64,000 bases of DNA from Bradyrhizobium retamae (GTDB lineage: Bacteria > Pseudomonadota > Alphaproteobacteria > Rhizobiales > Xanthobacteraceae), in NCBI RefSeq assembly GCF_001440415.1, contig NZ_LLYA01000024.1, positions 1-64,000 of the forward strand, written 5' to 3'. The position numbers and the translations under genes are program-made. The notes below the pieces were generated by a model, which was not told where the DNA came from, did not search any database, and saw only the letters and a list, made by a program, of their open reading frames with translations. This document shows, piece after piece, positions 33,530-45,376 of the stretch (the stretch's first letter is position 1; each line of letters starts with the position of its first letter).

Positions 33530-35146
33530 TTACTCCGCCGCGAGCTTCAAATCCGGCGCAGCAGCGCGAACTTCGGCGTCGACCTGGGCTTCGAACTTGG
33601 CAAAGTTCTTCTGGAACATACCGACCAGTGCGCGCGCAGTCTTGTCGAACTCGGCCTTGTCCTTCCAGGTGTTGACCGGATTGAGGATCTCGCTGGGCAC
33701 GCCCGGCAGCGCGGTCGGCACCGCAAAACCGAAATACTTGTCGGTTCGGAATTCGACATTGCGCAACGAACCGTCCAGCGCTGCGGTCAACAGCGCGCGC
33801 GTCACCTTGATCGGCATCCGGCTGCCGGTGCCGTATTTTCCGCCGGTCCAGCCGGTGTTGACCAGCCAGCAATCGACGTTGTGCTTGGCGATCAGTTCGC
33901 GCAGCATGTTGCCGTAGACGGACGGATCGAGCGGCAGGAACGGCGAACCGAAGCAGGTGGAGAATTCCGGCTGCGGCTCATTGCCGAGACCGCGCTCGGT
34001 GCCGGCGACCTTGGCGGTATAGCCAGACAGGAAATGATACATCGCCTGCGCCGGCGAGAGTTTTGCAATCGGGGGCAATACGCCGAACGCGTCGGCGGCC
34101 AGCATCACGACGTTTTTCGGCTGGCCGGCGCGGCCGGTGCGCGAAGCGTTCGGGATGAAATCGAGCGGGTAGGCCGAACGGGTGTTTTCGGTCTTCGAAC
34201 CGTCGTCGAAGTCGGGCACGCGCGTATTTTCGTCGAGCACCACGTTTTCGAGCACGGCGCCGAAGCGGCTGCTGGCGGCGAAGATCTGCGGCTCGGCTTC
34301 CTTCGACAGCTTGATGCACTTGGCGTAGCAGCCGCCTTCGAAGTTGAACACGCCGTCGCTGCCCCAGCCATGCTCGTCGTCGCCGATCAGCGTGCGGTTG
34401 GGATCCGCCGACAGCGTGGTCTTTCCGGTACCGGAAAGGCCGAAGAAGATCGCAGTGTCGCCCTTGGGTCCGACATTGGCCGAGCAGTGCATCGGCAGCA
34501 CGCCCTTGGCGGGCAGATAATAGTTCAGCGTGGTGAAGACCGACTTCTTCATCTCGCCGGCATAATAAGACCCGCCGATCAGGACGATCTTGCGGGCGAA
34601 ATCGATCGCGACGACGTTCTCCGAGCGCACACCGTGACGTTTAGGGTCGGCGCGGAAGCTCGGCAGGTCGATGATGGTGAGTTCAGGCACGAAATCCTTC
34701 AGCGCCGAAGCCTCGGGACGGATCAAGAGCGTGCGGATGAACAGCGAGTGCCAGGCGAGTTCGGTGAAGACGCGCGTCTTGATCTGGAAGCTCGGATCGG
34801 CGCCGCCGTAAAGATCCTGCGCGTACAGCATCATGCCTTCGGCATGCTTGAGGAAGTCGGCATAGAGCGCGGCAAACTGCTCCGAGGTGATCGACTGGTT
34901 GCCGGCCCACCACATGTTCTTGTCGGTGGTCGCATCACGGACCGTGAACTTGTCCTTGGGACTTCGGCCGGTGAATTCGCCGGTGTCCGCGCAGAGCGCG
35001 CCGTCGGCCGACAACACGGCCTCGCCGGCCGTGAGTGAATGTTGATAAAGCTGCGGCGCACCGAGATTCCAATGCACCGTCTTGAGATTTTTTAAGCCGA
35101 ATTTGTCGGCACCGAAGGCGCCGTTACGTAGACCCGTCTCTTGCAC
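33530..35146 (-). CDS. pckA: Phosphoenolpyruvate carboxykinase (ATP)
   Basis: Converts oxaloacetate to PEP in gluconeogenesis, essential for growth on C4 acids. The 538-residue product starts at GTG 35146 with GGAGGA 8 nt upstream on the minus strand; the frame is open further but non-coding. Motifs: [15 protein letters not shown], the kinase loop [16 protein letters not shown], and LIGDDEHGW for metal. In many rhizobia pckA neighbours chvI; here a HugZ-like gene lies between. A FNR/FixK-type dyad is 174 bp upstream. Confidence 0.96.
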   Translation of the reverse strand: MQETGLRNGAFGADKFGLKNLKTVHWNLGAPQLYQHSLTAGEAVLSADGALCADTGEFTGRSPKDKFTVRDATTDKNMWWAGNQSITSEQFAALYADFLKHAEGMMLYAQDLYGGADPSFQIKTRVFTELAWHSLFIRTLLIRPEASALKDFVPELTIIDLPSFRADPKRHGVRSENVVAIDFARKIVLIGGSYYAGEMKKSVFTTLNYYLPAKGVLPMHCSANVGPKGDTAIFFGLSGTGKTTLSADPNRTLIGDDEHGWGSDGVFNFEGGCYAKCIKLSKEAEPQIFAASSRFGAVLENVVLDENTRVPDFDDGSKTENTRSAYPLDFIPNASRTGRAGQPKNVVMLAADAFGVLPPIAKLSPAQAMYHFLSGYTAKVAGTERGLGNEPQPEFSTCFGSPFLPLDPSVYGNMLRELIAKHNVDCWLVNTGWTGGKYGTGSRMPIKVTRALLTAALDGSLRNVEFRTDKYFGFAVPTALPGVPSEILNPVNTWKDKAEFDKTARALVGMFQKNFAKFEAQVDAEVRAAAPDLKLAAE

Positions 35147-35600
35147 GAAGAAAGTCCTCCTCGAACCCGCGTTACTCGAATCGCGCGCATGTCGCTTGAC
35201 GCGCTCTGTCGCGGTGAACCCTGAATATAGCCTTCCGGCCTCGGTGCGGCGACCTATATTGTTGAACGCCGTGCTTGCCAAGCCGATCCACGCGATTTGG
35301 TTTATTCCAGCGCGGAAGGTTGATTTGCATCAATCGCTTGCTGCACTGCTTTGCGCCGGTTTGCCCTCTTGGTTGCGCGACCATCAGTCGTTGGCGAGCG
35401 CGGCGGGTGATTGCTGCGTCGCACAATCAGAGCATTTCAGCGCGCGGAGCGCGTTTTCATGACGAAGCTTTCCGCCCGTGATCGCTAACTGCACCATCGC
35501 TTCGCTTTACGACAATAGCGCCTGAATCTTCTTCACTGTCATCGGCGATGAATTCGACAGCGCGGCGTAGTTGCTCGGTAACGGCAAGCGTTAACCCTTG
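35147..35600. other. Long intergenic region upstream of pckA
   Basis: 454 bp without a convincing gene. It holds the pckA ribosome binding site (35155-35160), a perfect FNR/FixK-like dyad at 35320-35333, and a degenerate AGCATTTCAGCGCGCGGAGC repeat near 35430. No tRNA or small gene is seen. Confidence 0.6.
35320..35333. promoter_or_regulatory. FNR/FixK-type box TTGATTTGCATCAA
   Basis: TTGAT-TTGC-ATCAA is a perfect match to the FNR/FixK dyad TTGAT-N4-ATCAA. It lies 174 bp upstream of the pckA start codon and on the side away from the HugZ-like gene promoter. This suggests oxygen control of pckA through a FixK2-like regulator, an inference. Confidence 0.5.
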
Positions 35601-36335
35601 CTAGGCCTTGCCCCGCGCCTCGCCCGCCAGCCGCACCAGCATCTTGCGCAACGACGTGGCGCTGGTGACCCGCTCCGGGAAATCCAGCCGCAACGTCGCG
35701 GAGCCGGCCTGCATGTCTACGCCGTCGGGGTCGCAGCCGGTGCAGCGCCAGTTGTCCGACTCGGCGCCCAGCAGCTTGGTTGCGTAGAGATTCATCGCCT
35801 CGCGGTGATCCTCGTTCATATGCTCGACAGCGCCTTGCTCGGCTTCCAGCAAATCGGCGGCATCGCCGATCTCGGTCATGAACTGCCCGGGCCTGAGGTC
35901 GATGATGCGGCCGAAACCCGCGACCAGATGCAGGCCTGACGGGACGATCCGGAAGAATGAGAAGTCCTTGAAGTCTACAAACGCTTCAGCCGATGGATGA
36001 GCGTTGAGATAGCGCCGGCGCAGGATTTTCGCAGCTTCCCCTTGGGCTTCCTCGGCCCGTCCCGCCAGCATGATCCGTGCACCCTCCAGCGGATCGCCGG
36101 CGGCGCGTTCGTCCAGCATCAGCGATACCCTGCTGTCGGCAATGATGTTTTTTGTATGCAGCGCCAGCCGCGAAAGCAGCAGAATCGGCGACGCATCGGC
36201 ATGACTGGCGACGTTCACCAGCGAGCAATAGGGATCGCCACTTTCGGGCATAAGCGTGGCCAACGCGCCCTGCCGACAGCGGCGCAGCAGCGATCGGGCC
36301 AGTTTAAAAGCATCAAAATCTGCGGTCGGCTGCAT
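35601..36335 (-). CDS. HugZ-like heme/FMN-binding protein (PNPOx fold plus DUF2470)
   Basis: From the ATG at 36335 the product is 244 residues. The N-terminal split-barrel domain contains CRQGALATLMPESGDPYCSL and LALHTKNIIADSRVSLML; the C-terminal DUF2470 domain contains EAEQGAVEHMNEDHREAMNL, with candidate heme-ligand His residues. Related HugZ proteins take part in heme use or breakdown. No iron-uptake genes are adjacent, so the role is inferred from family only. A longer frame to 36362 is possible. Confidence 0.85.
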   Translation of the reverse strand: MQPTADFDAFKLARSLLRRCRQGALATLMPESGDPYCSLVNVASHADASPILLLSRLALHTKNIIADSRVSLMLDERAAGDPLEGARIMLAGRAEEAQGEAAKILRRRYLNAHPSAEAFVDFKDFSFFRIVPSGLHLVAGFGRIIDLRPGQFMTEIGDAADLLEAEQGAVEHMNEDHREAMNLYATKLLGAESDNWRCTGCDPDGVDMQAGSATLRLDFPERVTSATSLRKMLVRLAGEARGKA

Positions 36336-36553
36336 GGTTCCTTTCCGGCCATCTGATTGCAAAAAGGGCCTTTTCTCAGCGGGTCAGGGTGCTATATGGG
36401 GGGCCGCGCGTCTCCTTGGGAACGTTTTGCGGAACTCGGTCACACTTCAGCCCAGCTTGCATTGCTCGTTGACTGTGTACGAAGCCCATTTATGCGGCGT
36501 CTGGCTCAAGTGCTCGCCGTTTAAGCCACTCTCTTATTCGAAAGCAGAGGCTC

Positions 36554-37255
36554 ATGCCCACAATCGCCCTGGTCGATGATGACCGCAACATTCTTACTTC
36601 CGTATCGATCGCGCTCGAAGCCGAAGGCTATCGCATCATGACCTATACGGATGGTGCCTCGGCGCTGGACGGCTTCCGCACCTCACCGCCGGATCTTGCG
36701 ATCCTCGATATCAAGATGCCGCGCATGGACGGCATGGAGACATTACGCCGTTTGCGGCAGAAGTCCGATCTGCCGGTGATCTTCTTGACTTCCAAAGATG
36801 AAGAGATCGACGAATTGTTCGGCCTCAAGATGGGCGCCGACGATTTTATCCGCAAGCCGTTCTCGCAGCGCCTCTTGGTCGAGCGGGTCAAGGCCGTGCT
36901 TCGCCGCGGCCAGCCCAAGGATCCGACCGCCGTTCCGAAGGAGCCGGATGCACGCGCGCTGGACCGCGGCCTGTTGCGGATGGACCCGGAGCGTCACACT
37001 TGCACCTGGAAGAACGAGCCGGTGACGCTGACGGTGACGGAGTTCTTGATCCTGCAGGCGCTGGCCACGCGGCCCGGTGTGGTGAAGAGCCGCAACGCGC
37101 TGATGGACGCGGCCTATGACGACCAGGTCTATGTCGACGATCGTACCATCGACAGCCACATCAAGCGGCTGCGCAAGAAGTTCAAGGTGGTCGACGACGA
37201 TTTCGAGATGATCGAGACGCTGTACGGCGTCGGCTATCGCTTCAAGGAAGCCTGA
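36554..37255 (+). CDS. chvI: Two-component response regulator ChvI
   Basis: OmpR-type regulator of the ChvG/ChvI (ExoS/ChvI) system that controls envelope and acid responses in rhizobia. The 233-residue product has the receiver domain with Asp52 in [14 protein letters not shown] and Lys in [10 protein letters not shown], then a winged-helix DNA-binding domain ending [15 protein letters not shown]. The partner kinase follows after about 100 bp with a hairpin between. The pckA gene, a common neighbour in rhizobia, is 1.4 kb away. Confidence 0.95.
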   Translation: MPTIALVDDDRNILTSVSIALEAEGYRIMTYTDGASALDGFRTSPPDLAILDIKMPRMDGMETLRRLRQKSDLPVIFLTSKDEEIDELFGLKMGADDFIRKPFSQRLLVERVKAVLRRGQPKDPTAVPKEPDARALDRGLLRMDPERHTCTWKNEPVTLTVTEFLILQALATRPGVVKSRNALMDAAYDDQVYVDDRTIDSHIKRLRKKFKVVDDDFEMIETLYGVGYRFKEA

Positions 37256-37266
37256 TCTGCGTTTTC

Positions 37267-37298
37267 CGGGCGGAAGTGTCAACTGACACATCCGCCCG
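37267..37298 (+). promoter_or_regulatory. Hairpin between chvI and chvG
   Basis: CGGGCGGAAGTGTCA and TGACACATCCGCCCG form arms of 15 bp with one mismatch, 12 bp after the chvI stop. No T-run follows, so it is more likely an attenuator, processing site or mRNA-stability element than a complete terminator. Confidence 0.55.
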
Positions 37299-37354
37299 TT
37301 CGGCGTAAAGGCGTAGAGCTAGAAATCGGCGCATCACAACCGGCAGTTCAGCCA

Positions 37355-39172
37355 TTGCTAGATCGAACGCAGCCCGATCCCAACCTGAACCACGAGGATG
37401 CTTTGGAGCTCCTCGAGCGGGAACGCGTTGCCGAGGATAATGCGGGCGAGAAGGGCTGGCGGCGACCGCTCGGCTGGTTGCGCCGGGCCGGGCAGTTCTT
37501 CTTCGCGCTCTCCTTCTCCAGCCTCACGCGCCGGATCGTCTCGCTCAATCTGGCGGGCCTCGTCGCGCTGGTGGCGAGCATTCTCTATCTCTCGCAGTTC
37601 CGTGCCGGCCTGATCGATGCGCGGGCGCAGAGCCTTCTGGTGCAGGCCGAAATCATCGCCGGCGCGATTGCCGCCTCCGCCACCGTCGAAACCAACACCA
37701 TCACGATCGATCCGGACCGGCTGCTCGACCTCAAGCCTGGCGAAAGCTACGGCGCGCCGGACGAATCTTCCGGGCTGGATTTTCCGATCAATCCGGAGCG
37801 GGTCGCGCCGGTGCTGCGGCGGCTGATCTCGCCGACCAAGACCCGCGCCCGCATCTATGGCGGCGACGGCGGCATGATCCTCGACAGCCGCAGTCTCTAT
37901 GGCCGCGGCGACGTATTGCGATTCGAACTGCCGCCACCTTCGACGGAGAAGCCGGGCTTCGTCGAACGCGCGCTGATCGCGACCCGTACCTGGCTCAATC
38001 GCGGCGACCTGCCGCTCTATCGCGAACTGGGCCCGGAGAACGGCAAGGGCTATCAGGAAATCGTGCAGGCGCTCGACGGCGTCAAAAGCAGCATGGTGCG
38101 CGTCAACGACCGCGGCGAGGTAATCGTCTCGGTCGCGGTCCCCGTACAGCGGTTCCGTGCCGTACACGGTGCGCTGATGCTCTCGACTCAAGGCGACGAC
38201 ATCGACCAGATGGTGACCGCCGAGCGGCTGGCGATCCTCAAGGTCGGCGGCGTGGCCTCGGCGGTCATGATCGTGCTGTCGCTCTTGCTCGCGAGCACGA
38301 TCGCAGGTCCGGTGCGGCGGCTGGCCGACGGCGCCGAGCGCGTCCGCCGGCGCATCCAGACCCGCGTCGAGATTCCCGATTTCACCCGCCGCCGCGACGA
38401 GATCGGCCATCTGTCCGGCGCGCTGCGCGACATGACGAACGCGCTCTACAGCCGCATCGAGGCGATCGAGATGTTCGCCGCCGACGTCGCCCATGAATTG
38501 AAGAATCCGCTGACGTCGCTGCGGTCGGCGGTGGAAACGCTGCCTTTGGCACGCAACGACACTAGCCGCGCGCGCCTGCTCGAGGTGATCGAGCACGACG
38601 TCAAGCGGCTCGACCGGCTGATCTCGGATATTTCAGATGCCAGCCGCCTCGATGCCGAATTGCAGCGCCAGGACATGGCGCCGGTCGATCTGCGCCGGCT
38701 GCTGACGACGCTGACCTCGGTCGCCAACGAAACCCGGCTCGGCCACGACGTCGCGGTCGAAGCGCGCTTCGAGGGCCGCGGCGCCACCGATACGTTCTCG
38801 GTCCCCGGCCACGATTCCCGGCTGGGACAGGTGATCTCAAACTTGCTGTCCAATGCGCAATCCTTCTCCACGCCCGGCGGGAAGGTGCGCGTCACCTGCC
38901 GCCGCGCGCGCTCGGAGATCGAGATCATCGTCGATGACGATGGACCGGGCATCGGCGAAGATGCGCTGGAACGCATCTTCGAGCGCTTCTACACCGACCG
39001 TCCCCATCAGGGCTTTGGCCAGAACTCAGGTCTCGGCCTGTCGATCTCCAAGCAGATTATCGAAGCGCATAACGGGCGGATCTGGGCGGAAAACCGCCAT
39101 GGCCCCGCCGGCGCCGACGGCAGGCCGAGTGTGGCGGGTGCGCGGTTCGTGGTCAGGCTGCCCACGCCATGA
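37355..39172 (+). CDS. chvG: Sensor histidine kinase ChvG
   Basis: Membrane kinase of the ChvG/ChvI system. The 605-residue product has a cytoplasmic N-tail, helix 1 (IVSLNLAGLVALVASILYL), a periplasmic domain of about 220 residues, helix 2 (VGGVASAVMIVLSLLLAST), HAMP, the H-box FAADVAHELKNPLTSLRSA, N-box QVISNLLSNAQSF and G-box DDDGPGIGEDALERIFERF. The frame opens at TTG 37355, which gives the usual N-terminal tail; a later start is possible. It overlaps hprK by 4 bases (ATGA). Confidence 0.94.
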   Translation: MLDRTQPDPNLNHEDALELLERERVAEDNAGEKGWRRPLGWLRRAGQFFFALSFSSLTRRIVSLNLAGLVALVASILYLSQFRAGLIDARAQSLLVQAEIIAGAIAASATVETNTITIDPDRLLDLKPGESYGAPDESSGLDFPINPERVAPVLRRLISPTKTRARIYGGDGGMILDSRSLYGRGDVLRFELPPPSTEKPGFVERALIATRTWLNRGDLPLYRELGPENGKGYQEIVQALDGVKSSMVRVNDRGEVIVSVAVPVQRFRAVHGALMLSTQGDDIDQMVTAERLAILKVGGVASAVMIVLSLLLASTIAGPVRRLADGAERVRRRIQTRVEIPDFTRRRDEIGHLSGALRDMTNALYSRIEAIEMFAADVAHELKNPLTSLRSAVETLPLARNDTSRARLLEVIEHDVKRLDRLISDISDASRLDAELQRQDMAPVDLRRLLTTLTSVANETRLGHDVAVEARFEGRGATDTFSVPGHDSRLGQVISNLLSNAQSFSTPGGKVRVTCRRARSEIEIIVDDDGPGIGEDALERIFERFYTDRPHQGFGQNSGLGLSISKQIIEAHNGRIWAENRHGPAGADGRPSVAGARFVVRLPTP

Positions 39173-39690
39173 CGGCGGGCGCGAGCGTGCACGCCTCCGC
39201 TGTGCTGGTGGGCGATCGCGCCGTGCTGATCCGCGGGCCATCAGGCGCCGGCAAGTCGCGGCTAGCCTTCGACCTGATTCTCGCCGGACGCGCCGGACAG
39301 CTTCCGCGGGCCGTTTTAGTCGGCGATGACCGTGTCCATCTTGACACAGTGGCCGGACAATTGTTGGTCCGCCCGGCGCGAGAATTGGCCGGGCTGATCG
39401 AGGTCCGGGGCCTCGGCATTCGCCATTGTGACTTTGTTGGGGAGGCGGTGGTGGGCCTCGTCGCCGACCTCGCGGCCAGCGATGCCCAGCGGCTGCCGCC
39501 GCCAGAAGCGCTCTCCATTCGCCTGAACGGTGTTTTGTTACCGAGGATTCCCGTCGGAACCGGTTACGACCCCCTCCCGCTGATTGCAGCGGCCCTGACG
39601 ACAACCGGCGGTTCAGGTTCCGTCCAACCTTTGGATGATTGTTCGAAGGGGATTGGTAACCATATAAGCCCCAATATCGCCACCGAATAA
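39169..39690 (+). CDS. hprK: HPr kinase/phosphorylase, short alphaproteobacterial form
   Basis: Phosphorylates HPr on Ser and removes the phosphate. The 173-residue product corresponds to the C-terminal catalytic domain of the Firmicutes enzyme: Walker A RGPSGAGKSRLAFDLILAG, then LVGDDRVHLD and the signature GLIEVRGLGIRH. The N-terminal regulatory domain is absent, as in other alphaproteobacteria. It overlaps chvG by 4 bases and precedes EIIA and HPr, so the two-component system and PTS proteins are one operon. Confidence 0.93.
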   Translation: MTAGASVHASAVLVGDRAVLIRGPSGAGKSRLAFDLILAGRAGQLPRAVLVGDDRVHLDTVAGQLLVRPARELAGLIEVRGLGIRHCDFVGEAVVGLVADLAASDAQRLPPPEALSIRLNGVLLPRIPVGTGYDPLPLIAAALTTTGGSGSVQPLDDCSKGIGNHISPNIATE

Positions 39691-39822
39691 ACCGGCGCAG
39701 GCCTCACTCTCTACCGGCAAATTCCGGAACAATAGCCAAGATGCCCTCTTGCGCGGGGCCTCTGGATGGTCAAAGTGGCGCGTTCGTGCGGTGCACCAAA
39801 AAGCACCCGCGAGGAGTTTCCG

Positions 39823-40224
39823 ATGATTGGTCTAGTGCTTGTGACCCATGGGCGCCTTGCCGACGAGTTCAAGGCGGCGCTCGAACATGTCATGGGTCCG
39901 CAAAAACAAATTGAAGCCATCACGATTGGAGCCGAAGACGACTCCGATCTGTGTCGAAGCGATATCATCGAAGCGGTGAATCGCGTCGACAGCGGCGATG
40001 GCGTCGCCATCCTCACCGACATGTTCGGCGGCACACCTTCCAACCTCGCAATTTCCTGCATGAGCCGCCCCAAGGTGGAAGTGCTCGCAGGCATCAATCT
40101 TCCCATGCTGGTTAAGCTTGCCAAGGTGCGCGAAGAGCGCTCGCTTCCCGATGCCATCGCCATGGCGCAGGAAGCCGGCCGCAAGTACGTCACCATCGCC
40201 AGCCGCGTGCTCGCCGGCAAATGA
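39823..40224 (+). CDS. PTS EIIA-mannose family protein
   Basis: A 133-residue cytoplasmic phosphocarrier of the incomplete regulatory PTS. MIGLVLVTHGRLADEFKAAL places the phospho-His at residue 9; DGVAILTDMFGGTPSNLAIS is the second family motif. There is no EIIB or EIIC nearby, so it should act in signalling, not sugar import. The ATG at 39823 has GAGGAG upstream; a longer frame to 39766 is rejected. It overlaps HPr by 4 bases. Confidence 0.93.
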   Translation: MIGLVLVTHGRLADEFKAALEHVMGPQKQIEAITIGAEDDSDLCRSDIIEAVNRVDSGDGVAILTDMFGGTPSNLAISCMSRPKVEVLAGINLPMLVKLAKVREERSLPDAIAMAQEAGRKYVTIASRVLAGK

Positions 40225-40547
40225 GCGACGAGGCTGCGCCCGACAAGGAACTCGGGCCGAGTGTGCCCGCGGGCGCCATCTCGCGGGAACTTCAGATCAT
40301 CAATAAGCGCGGCCTGCACGCGCGGGCGTCGGCGAAGTTCGTCCAGATGGTGGAACGCTTCAATGCCGAAGTCTGGGTGACGCGTGGCAACGAGACCGTC
40401 GGCGGCACCTCGATCATGGGCTTGATGATGCTGGCAGCGGGACCTGGAACCTCGGTTACGGTCTCCGCGATCGGCCCCGAGGCGCAGCAAGCGGTCGATG
40501 CCATCGCCGCGCTGGTCGCCGACAAATTCAACGAAGAAGGCGTGTGA
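40221..40547 (+). CDS. HPr phosphocarrier protein
   Basis: A 108-residue HPr with a 20-residue N-terminal extension. The active-site motif NKRGLHARASAKFVQ has His33, and the regulatory Ser is in GGTSIMGLMML (Ser64), the target of the HprK encoded two genes upstream. It ends the chvI-chvG-hprK-EIIA-HPr cluster. Confidence 0.95.
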   Translation: MSDEAAPDKELGPSVPAGAISRELQIINKRGLHARASAKFVQMVERFNAEVWVTRGNETVGGTSIMGLMMLAAGPGTSVTVSAIGPEAQQAVDAIAALVADKFNEEGV

Positions 40548-40559
40548 GCGAACGCTGTT

Positions 40560-40710
40560 CGGGTGGACAAAGGCGCGCTTGCGCCGTGCCCACCATCTAT
40601 CCCGGCGCTCGTCTCAAATGGTGGGCACGCTTCGCTTTGCCCACCCTACTGTGCGGAAAGAGCCCCTCACCCCTACCCTCTCCCCGCAAGAGCGGGGCGA
40701 GGGAGTCGAG
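40560..40710. repeat. Mixed repeat block after the HPr gene
   Basis: 40560-40650 is a GGGTGGACAAAGGCG / CGCTTTGCCCACCCTA inverted repeat, related to copies at 32381 and 45167. 40663-40708 is a CCCCTCACCCCTACCCTCTC / GCGGGGCGAGGGAG element related to that at 15720. The block separates convergent HPr and the SDR gene. Confidence 0.7.
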
Positions 40711-40713
40711 ACA

Positions 40714-41511
40714 TCAAAACGGATTCGTCACGATCCCGCCGTCGGCGCGCAGCGCGGCGCCGTTGGTGGCGCTGGAGGCTTTTGAACAGACATAGCAGAT
40801 CAGATTGGCGATCTCTTCCGGCGCGGCGTAACGCTGCAAGAGCGACGCCGGGCGACGTTCGCTGAAGGTGCGCGAGACGAGGTCGTCGACGGTCGTGCCC
40901 GCAGCTTTCGCGCGCGCGGCCAGGCGAACCGGCGCCATCTCGACCCAGGTCGGGCCGGGCATCACCGAATTGACAGTCACGCTGGTGCCCCTGGTGGTTT
41001 CCGCCGCGCCGCGCGCGATGACGAGCTGCGCCGATTTCGAGAAGCCGTAGTGCACCATCTCCTTCGGAACAAAGACGCCGGATTCGCTGGAGACGAACAC
41101 GACACGGCCCCAGTCCTTATTATCAAGCATCCGCTTCAAATAGTGTCGCGTCAGCCGCACCCCGCTCATGACATTGACTTCGAACATCCTCGACCAATCG
41201 GAATCCTCGATCTCGAAAAATCCCTTCGGTTCGTAGATGCCGAGATTGTTGACGAGGATGTCGACGTCGGGAAATTGCGCCACCAGCGCGGCACAGCCCG
41301 CTGCATTGCCGAGATCGAACGCCGCCGCGTGCACCTTGGCTGACGGCGCAGCCTGCTGGACTTTTGCCACGGCCTCGCCGACCGCCGCCTTCTCGCGGCC
41401 GTTGACGATCACTTCCGCGCCCATTTGCGCAAGCCCGATAGCGGTCGCGAGCCCGATGCCGCGAGTCGAGCCGGTCACGAGCGCCGTTTTATCCGTCAGG
41501 TCGAGATCCAT
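40714..41511 (-). CDS. Short-chain dehydrogenase/reductase
   Basis: A 265-residue classical SDR: cofactor motif VTGSTRGIGLATAIGLAQMG, NNLGIYEP, and the catalytic Ser-Tyr-Lys set (VFVSSESGVFVPKEMVHYGF then SKSA, with YxxxK). The TGSTRGIG loop followed by a neutral or basic residue set (VNGREKAAV) favours NADP(H). Substrate is unknown. It is 22 bp downstream of a large membrane protein gene on the same strand and may be co-transcribed with it. Confidence 0.9.
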   Translation of the reverse strand: MDLDLTDKTALVTGSTRGIGLATAIGLAQMGAEVIVNGREKAAVGEAVAKVQQAAPSAKVHAAAFDLGNAAGCAALVAQFPDVDILVNNLGIYEPKGFFEIEDSDWSRMFEVNVMSGVRLTRHYLKRMLDNKDWGRVVFVSSESGVFVPKEMVHYGFSKSAQLVIARGAAETTRGTSVTVNSVMPGPTWVEMAPVRLAARAKAAGTTVDDLVSRTFSERRPASLLQRYAAPEEIANLICYVCSKASSATNGAALRADGGIVTNPF

Positions 41512-41533
41512 GCGTTACCCCTTCGAGTGATTT

Positions 41534-43135
41534 CTATCTGGCCGGCGGCACGATGAAGATGTTCCAGGCCGTCGCGGGGCCAGCCTTGCCGAGAAAGAAT
41601 CGCCGCGTGGTCATCACCATGCGCTCGGCATTGGCGGCATGGGCCTGCATCCACGCCTCGCATTTTTCCAGCTTCCAGTGGTCGACCTCGCAGATGCCGA
41701 TGAAGCCCGATCGCTTCGCCTCCTCGAGCGAGGTCAGGCCGGACGACCACGGCTCGTCCGGCGTCAGCGGCGTCGGATGGTCGGGGCTGTAGAAGGTGAC
41801 AGGCTGGCCGGTATCGGTATAGGCGGCGACCACCGGCCAGCGCGAATAAAACCGCGTGTGCCAGGCTTCCGTCAGTTCGCGGGCGAGCTCGGAACGCGCC
41901 CGGTAGGTCGCGCCTGCGGTGCGCTTTTCATCCAGTTCGTAGGCGACGATCCTTGGCGACATCGCCAGCACGACGAGCGAAATGACGAGCCAGGCCGTCG
42001 TCAGGTTCAACAGCGCGATTCTCCGGATCCGCACCGCAGGGATCGCGACCAGCGCGAGCGGCACCAGGAAGAACAGCGGGATGCCCCAGTCAGTCTTGAT
42101 GTAGACGTGGAATATCAGCGCACCCAGCGGCGGACCGATCGCCACCACCGCCTGGACGATCCAGACATTGATCGCCTGCGAAATGTTGACGCCGGTACTG
42201 GCGCCGCGCGTCAGGAACGGAAACGGCATCAGGCGGAACGGCCGCCACATCAGCGCGATCGCGCCGAGTATCACCGGTGCTGCCAGCAGCGCGAGATTGT
42301 GCCCGACATAGCCCAGCGCGAGATCGTCGATCATCGCACGATCGGTGAGAGAGTAAGTATCGCCGGCATAGGTGAGCGGGACGAAGTCCACCTGCTTCAG
42401 CCACATGAAGTGCGGGAGCATTGCGACGACGAGCGTGGCAATCGCGACCCATGGCGCCGGCGAACGCAGGAACTGCAAACGCTGCGGATGGATCAATGCG
42501 GCAAGGCCGACGGCGCCGATCATGGTCAGCACCCAGTATTTTGTCATCAGCGCCAGCGCACCGGCGAGCCCGAGCCACACGCCCGATTTGATGCTGCGCT
42601 TCTCGAACGCGTCGAGATAAGCCAGCACGACGAGCGGCAGCGTGACGAGTTGCAACAGGTCCGGATTGTACTTGAAGCCCTTGAAGTTGAAGATCGGATA
42701 GAGCGCGAGCATCGCCACGACGAAGAACGCGCGGCGGCGATCGACCACGCGCAGCGCCAACAGCCAGCAGATCACGAGGGAGCAGCCGAGCGTCGCCATT
42801 GCCAATGCATAGGTCGCCCAGTCCGTTACTGGAAACAGCATGAACCAGGCACCGGCGACCCATCCCGACAGTGGCGGGTGCTTGCCATAGCCGAGCAGGA
42901 ACTTCTGCCCCCAGGCGAAGGCCTCCGCGACGTCCATATGGACGTCCTGCCCGGTCTTCAGACTGACCAGGATCAGCGTCCACAGCACGGCGTGGACCAC
43001 GGCAAAGCCGGTCGCCAGCCACAGGCCAGCTTTGGGATCACTGGCGCGTGAGGCCAGCCACGCCGCCAGCCGCCGGATCGTGGGAATGCGCCTGCGCGCG
43101 GCCGTGGATGAAATGGATGCAATCGACATGGCCAT
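41534..43135 (-). CDS. Glycosyltransferase family 39-like membrane protein
   Basis: A 533-residue integral membrane protein with about 11-12 helices and a periplasmic C-terminal domain of about 120 residues. The segment [20 protein letters not shown] followed by [14 protein letters not shown] resembles the substrate loop of ArnT/PMT-type (GT39/GT83) dolichyl- or undecaprenyl-phosphate sugar transferases, with the acidic residue pair near the first loop. The sugar is not known. Divergent from lepA. Confidence 0.82.
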   Translation of the reverse strand: MAMSIASISSTAARRRIPTIRRLAAWLASRASDPKAGLWLATGFAVVHAVLWTLILVSLKTGQDVHMDVAEAFAWGQKFLLGYGKHPPLSGWVAGAWFMLFPVTDWATYALAMATLGCSLVICWLLALRVVDRRRAFFVVAMLALYPIFNFKGFKYNPDLLQLVTLPLVVLAYLDAFEKRSIKSGVWLGLAGALALMTKYWVLTMIGAVGLAALIHPQRLQFLRSPAPWVAIATLVVAMLPHFMWLKQVDFVPLTYAGDTYSLTDRAMIDDLALGYVGHNLALLAAPVILGAIALMWRPFRLMPFPFLTRGASTGVNISQAINVWIVQAVVAIGPPLGALIFHVYIKTDWGIPLFFLVPLALVAIPAVRIRRIALLNLTTAWLVISLVVLAMSPRIVAYELDEKRTAGATYRARSELARELTEAWHTRFYSRWPVVAAYTDTGQPVTFYSPDHPTPLTPDEPWSSGLTSLEEAKRSGFIGICEVDHWKLEKCEAWMQAHAANAERMVMTTRRFFLGKAGPATAWNIFIVPPAR

Positions 43136-43242
43136 TGCCTAGCGTGTTTTCGGCTCAAGTGGAATCAGCTTGGCGCGAAGAAAGCCCCTTAAAATACAGC
43201 AAGATGGTTGCCGCACGGGGACGCGAATGCTATCCCGCGCCC

Positions 43243-45054
<1,812 letters not shown>

Positions 45055-45376
45055 GGAGAGTGCTGAAACCAACAGGGCATGATGGATCAGGTCCGGTCTT
45101 GAGGCTCCCGTGCCGCACAACAAAAAGATCGAAAATAACCCCATGCGAAGTAGACATCGGGATTTGTAGGGTGGGCAAAGCGTAGCGTGCCCACCATCCA
45201 ATCGCGGGCGGGCAGGCTTCGCTGAATCGGCGCGGCGACGACGCTGAGGCGAATGCAACGCTGGATCAAGCGATCTTTCGAATGAGAGAGTTGCGTTCTA
45301 CCGCATTGCGCGCTGGCGGCGAATAGGCCACCATCATCCCGCGCATATAAACAACAGCACACGCGCGGGGAAACGC
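45055..45376. other. Repeat-filled intergenic region
   Basis: 322 bp without a gene. It holds the dispersed CAAAAAGATCGAAAATAACC element (45117-45152; copy at 27610) and a GTAGGGTGGGCAAAGCG...CGTGCCCACC hairpin (45167-45199; copies at 32381 and 40560). The rest shows nothing recognisable. Confidence 0.6.

Noticed and set aside
43048..43242. Extended LepA start
   Set aside because: It lies antisense to the beginning of the GT39-like gene and the normal LepA start is at 43243.
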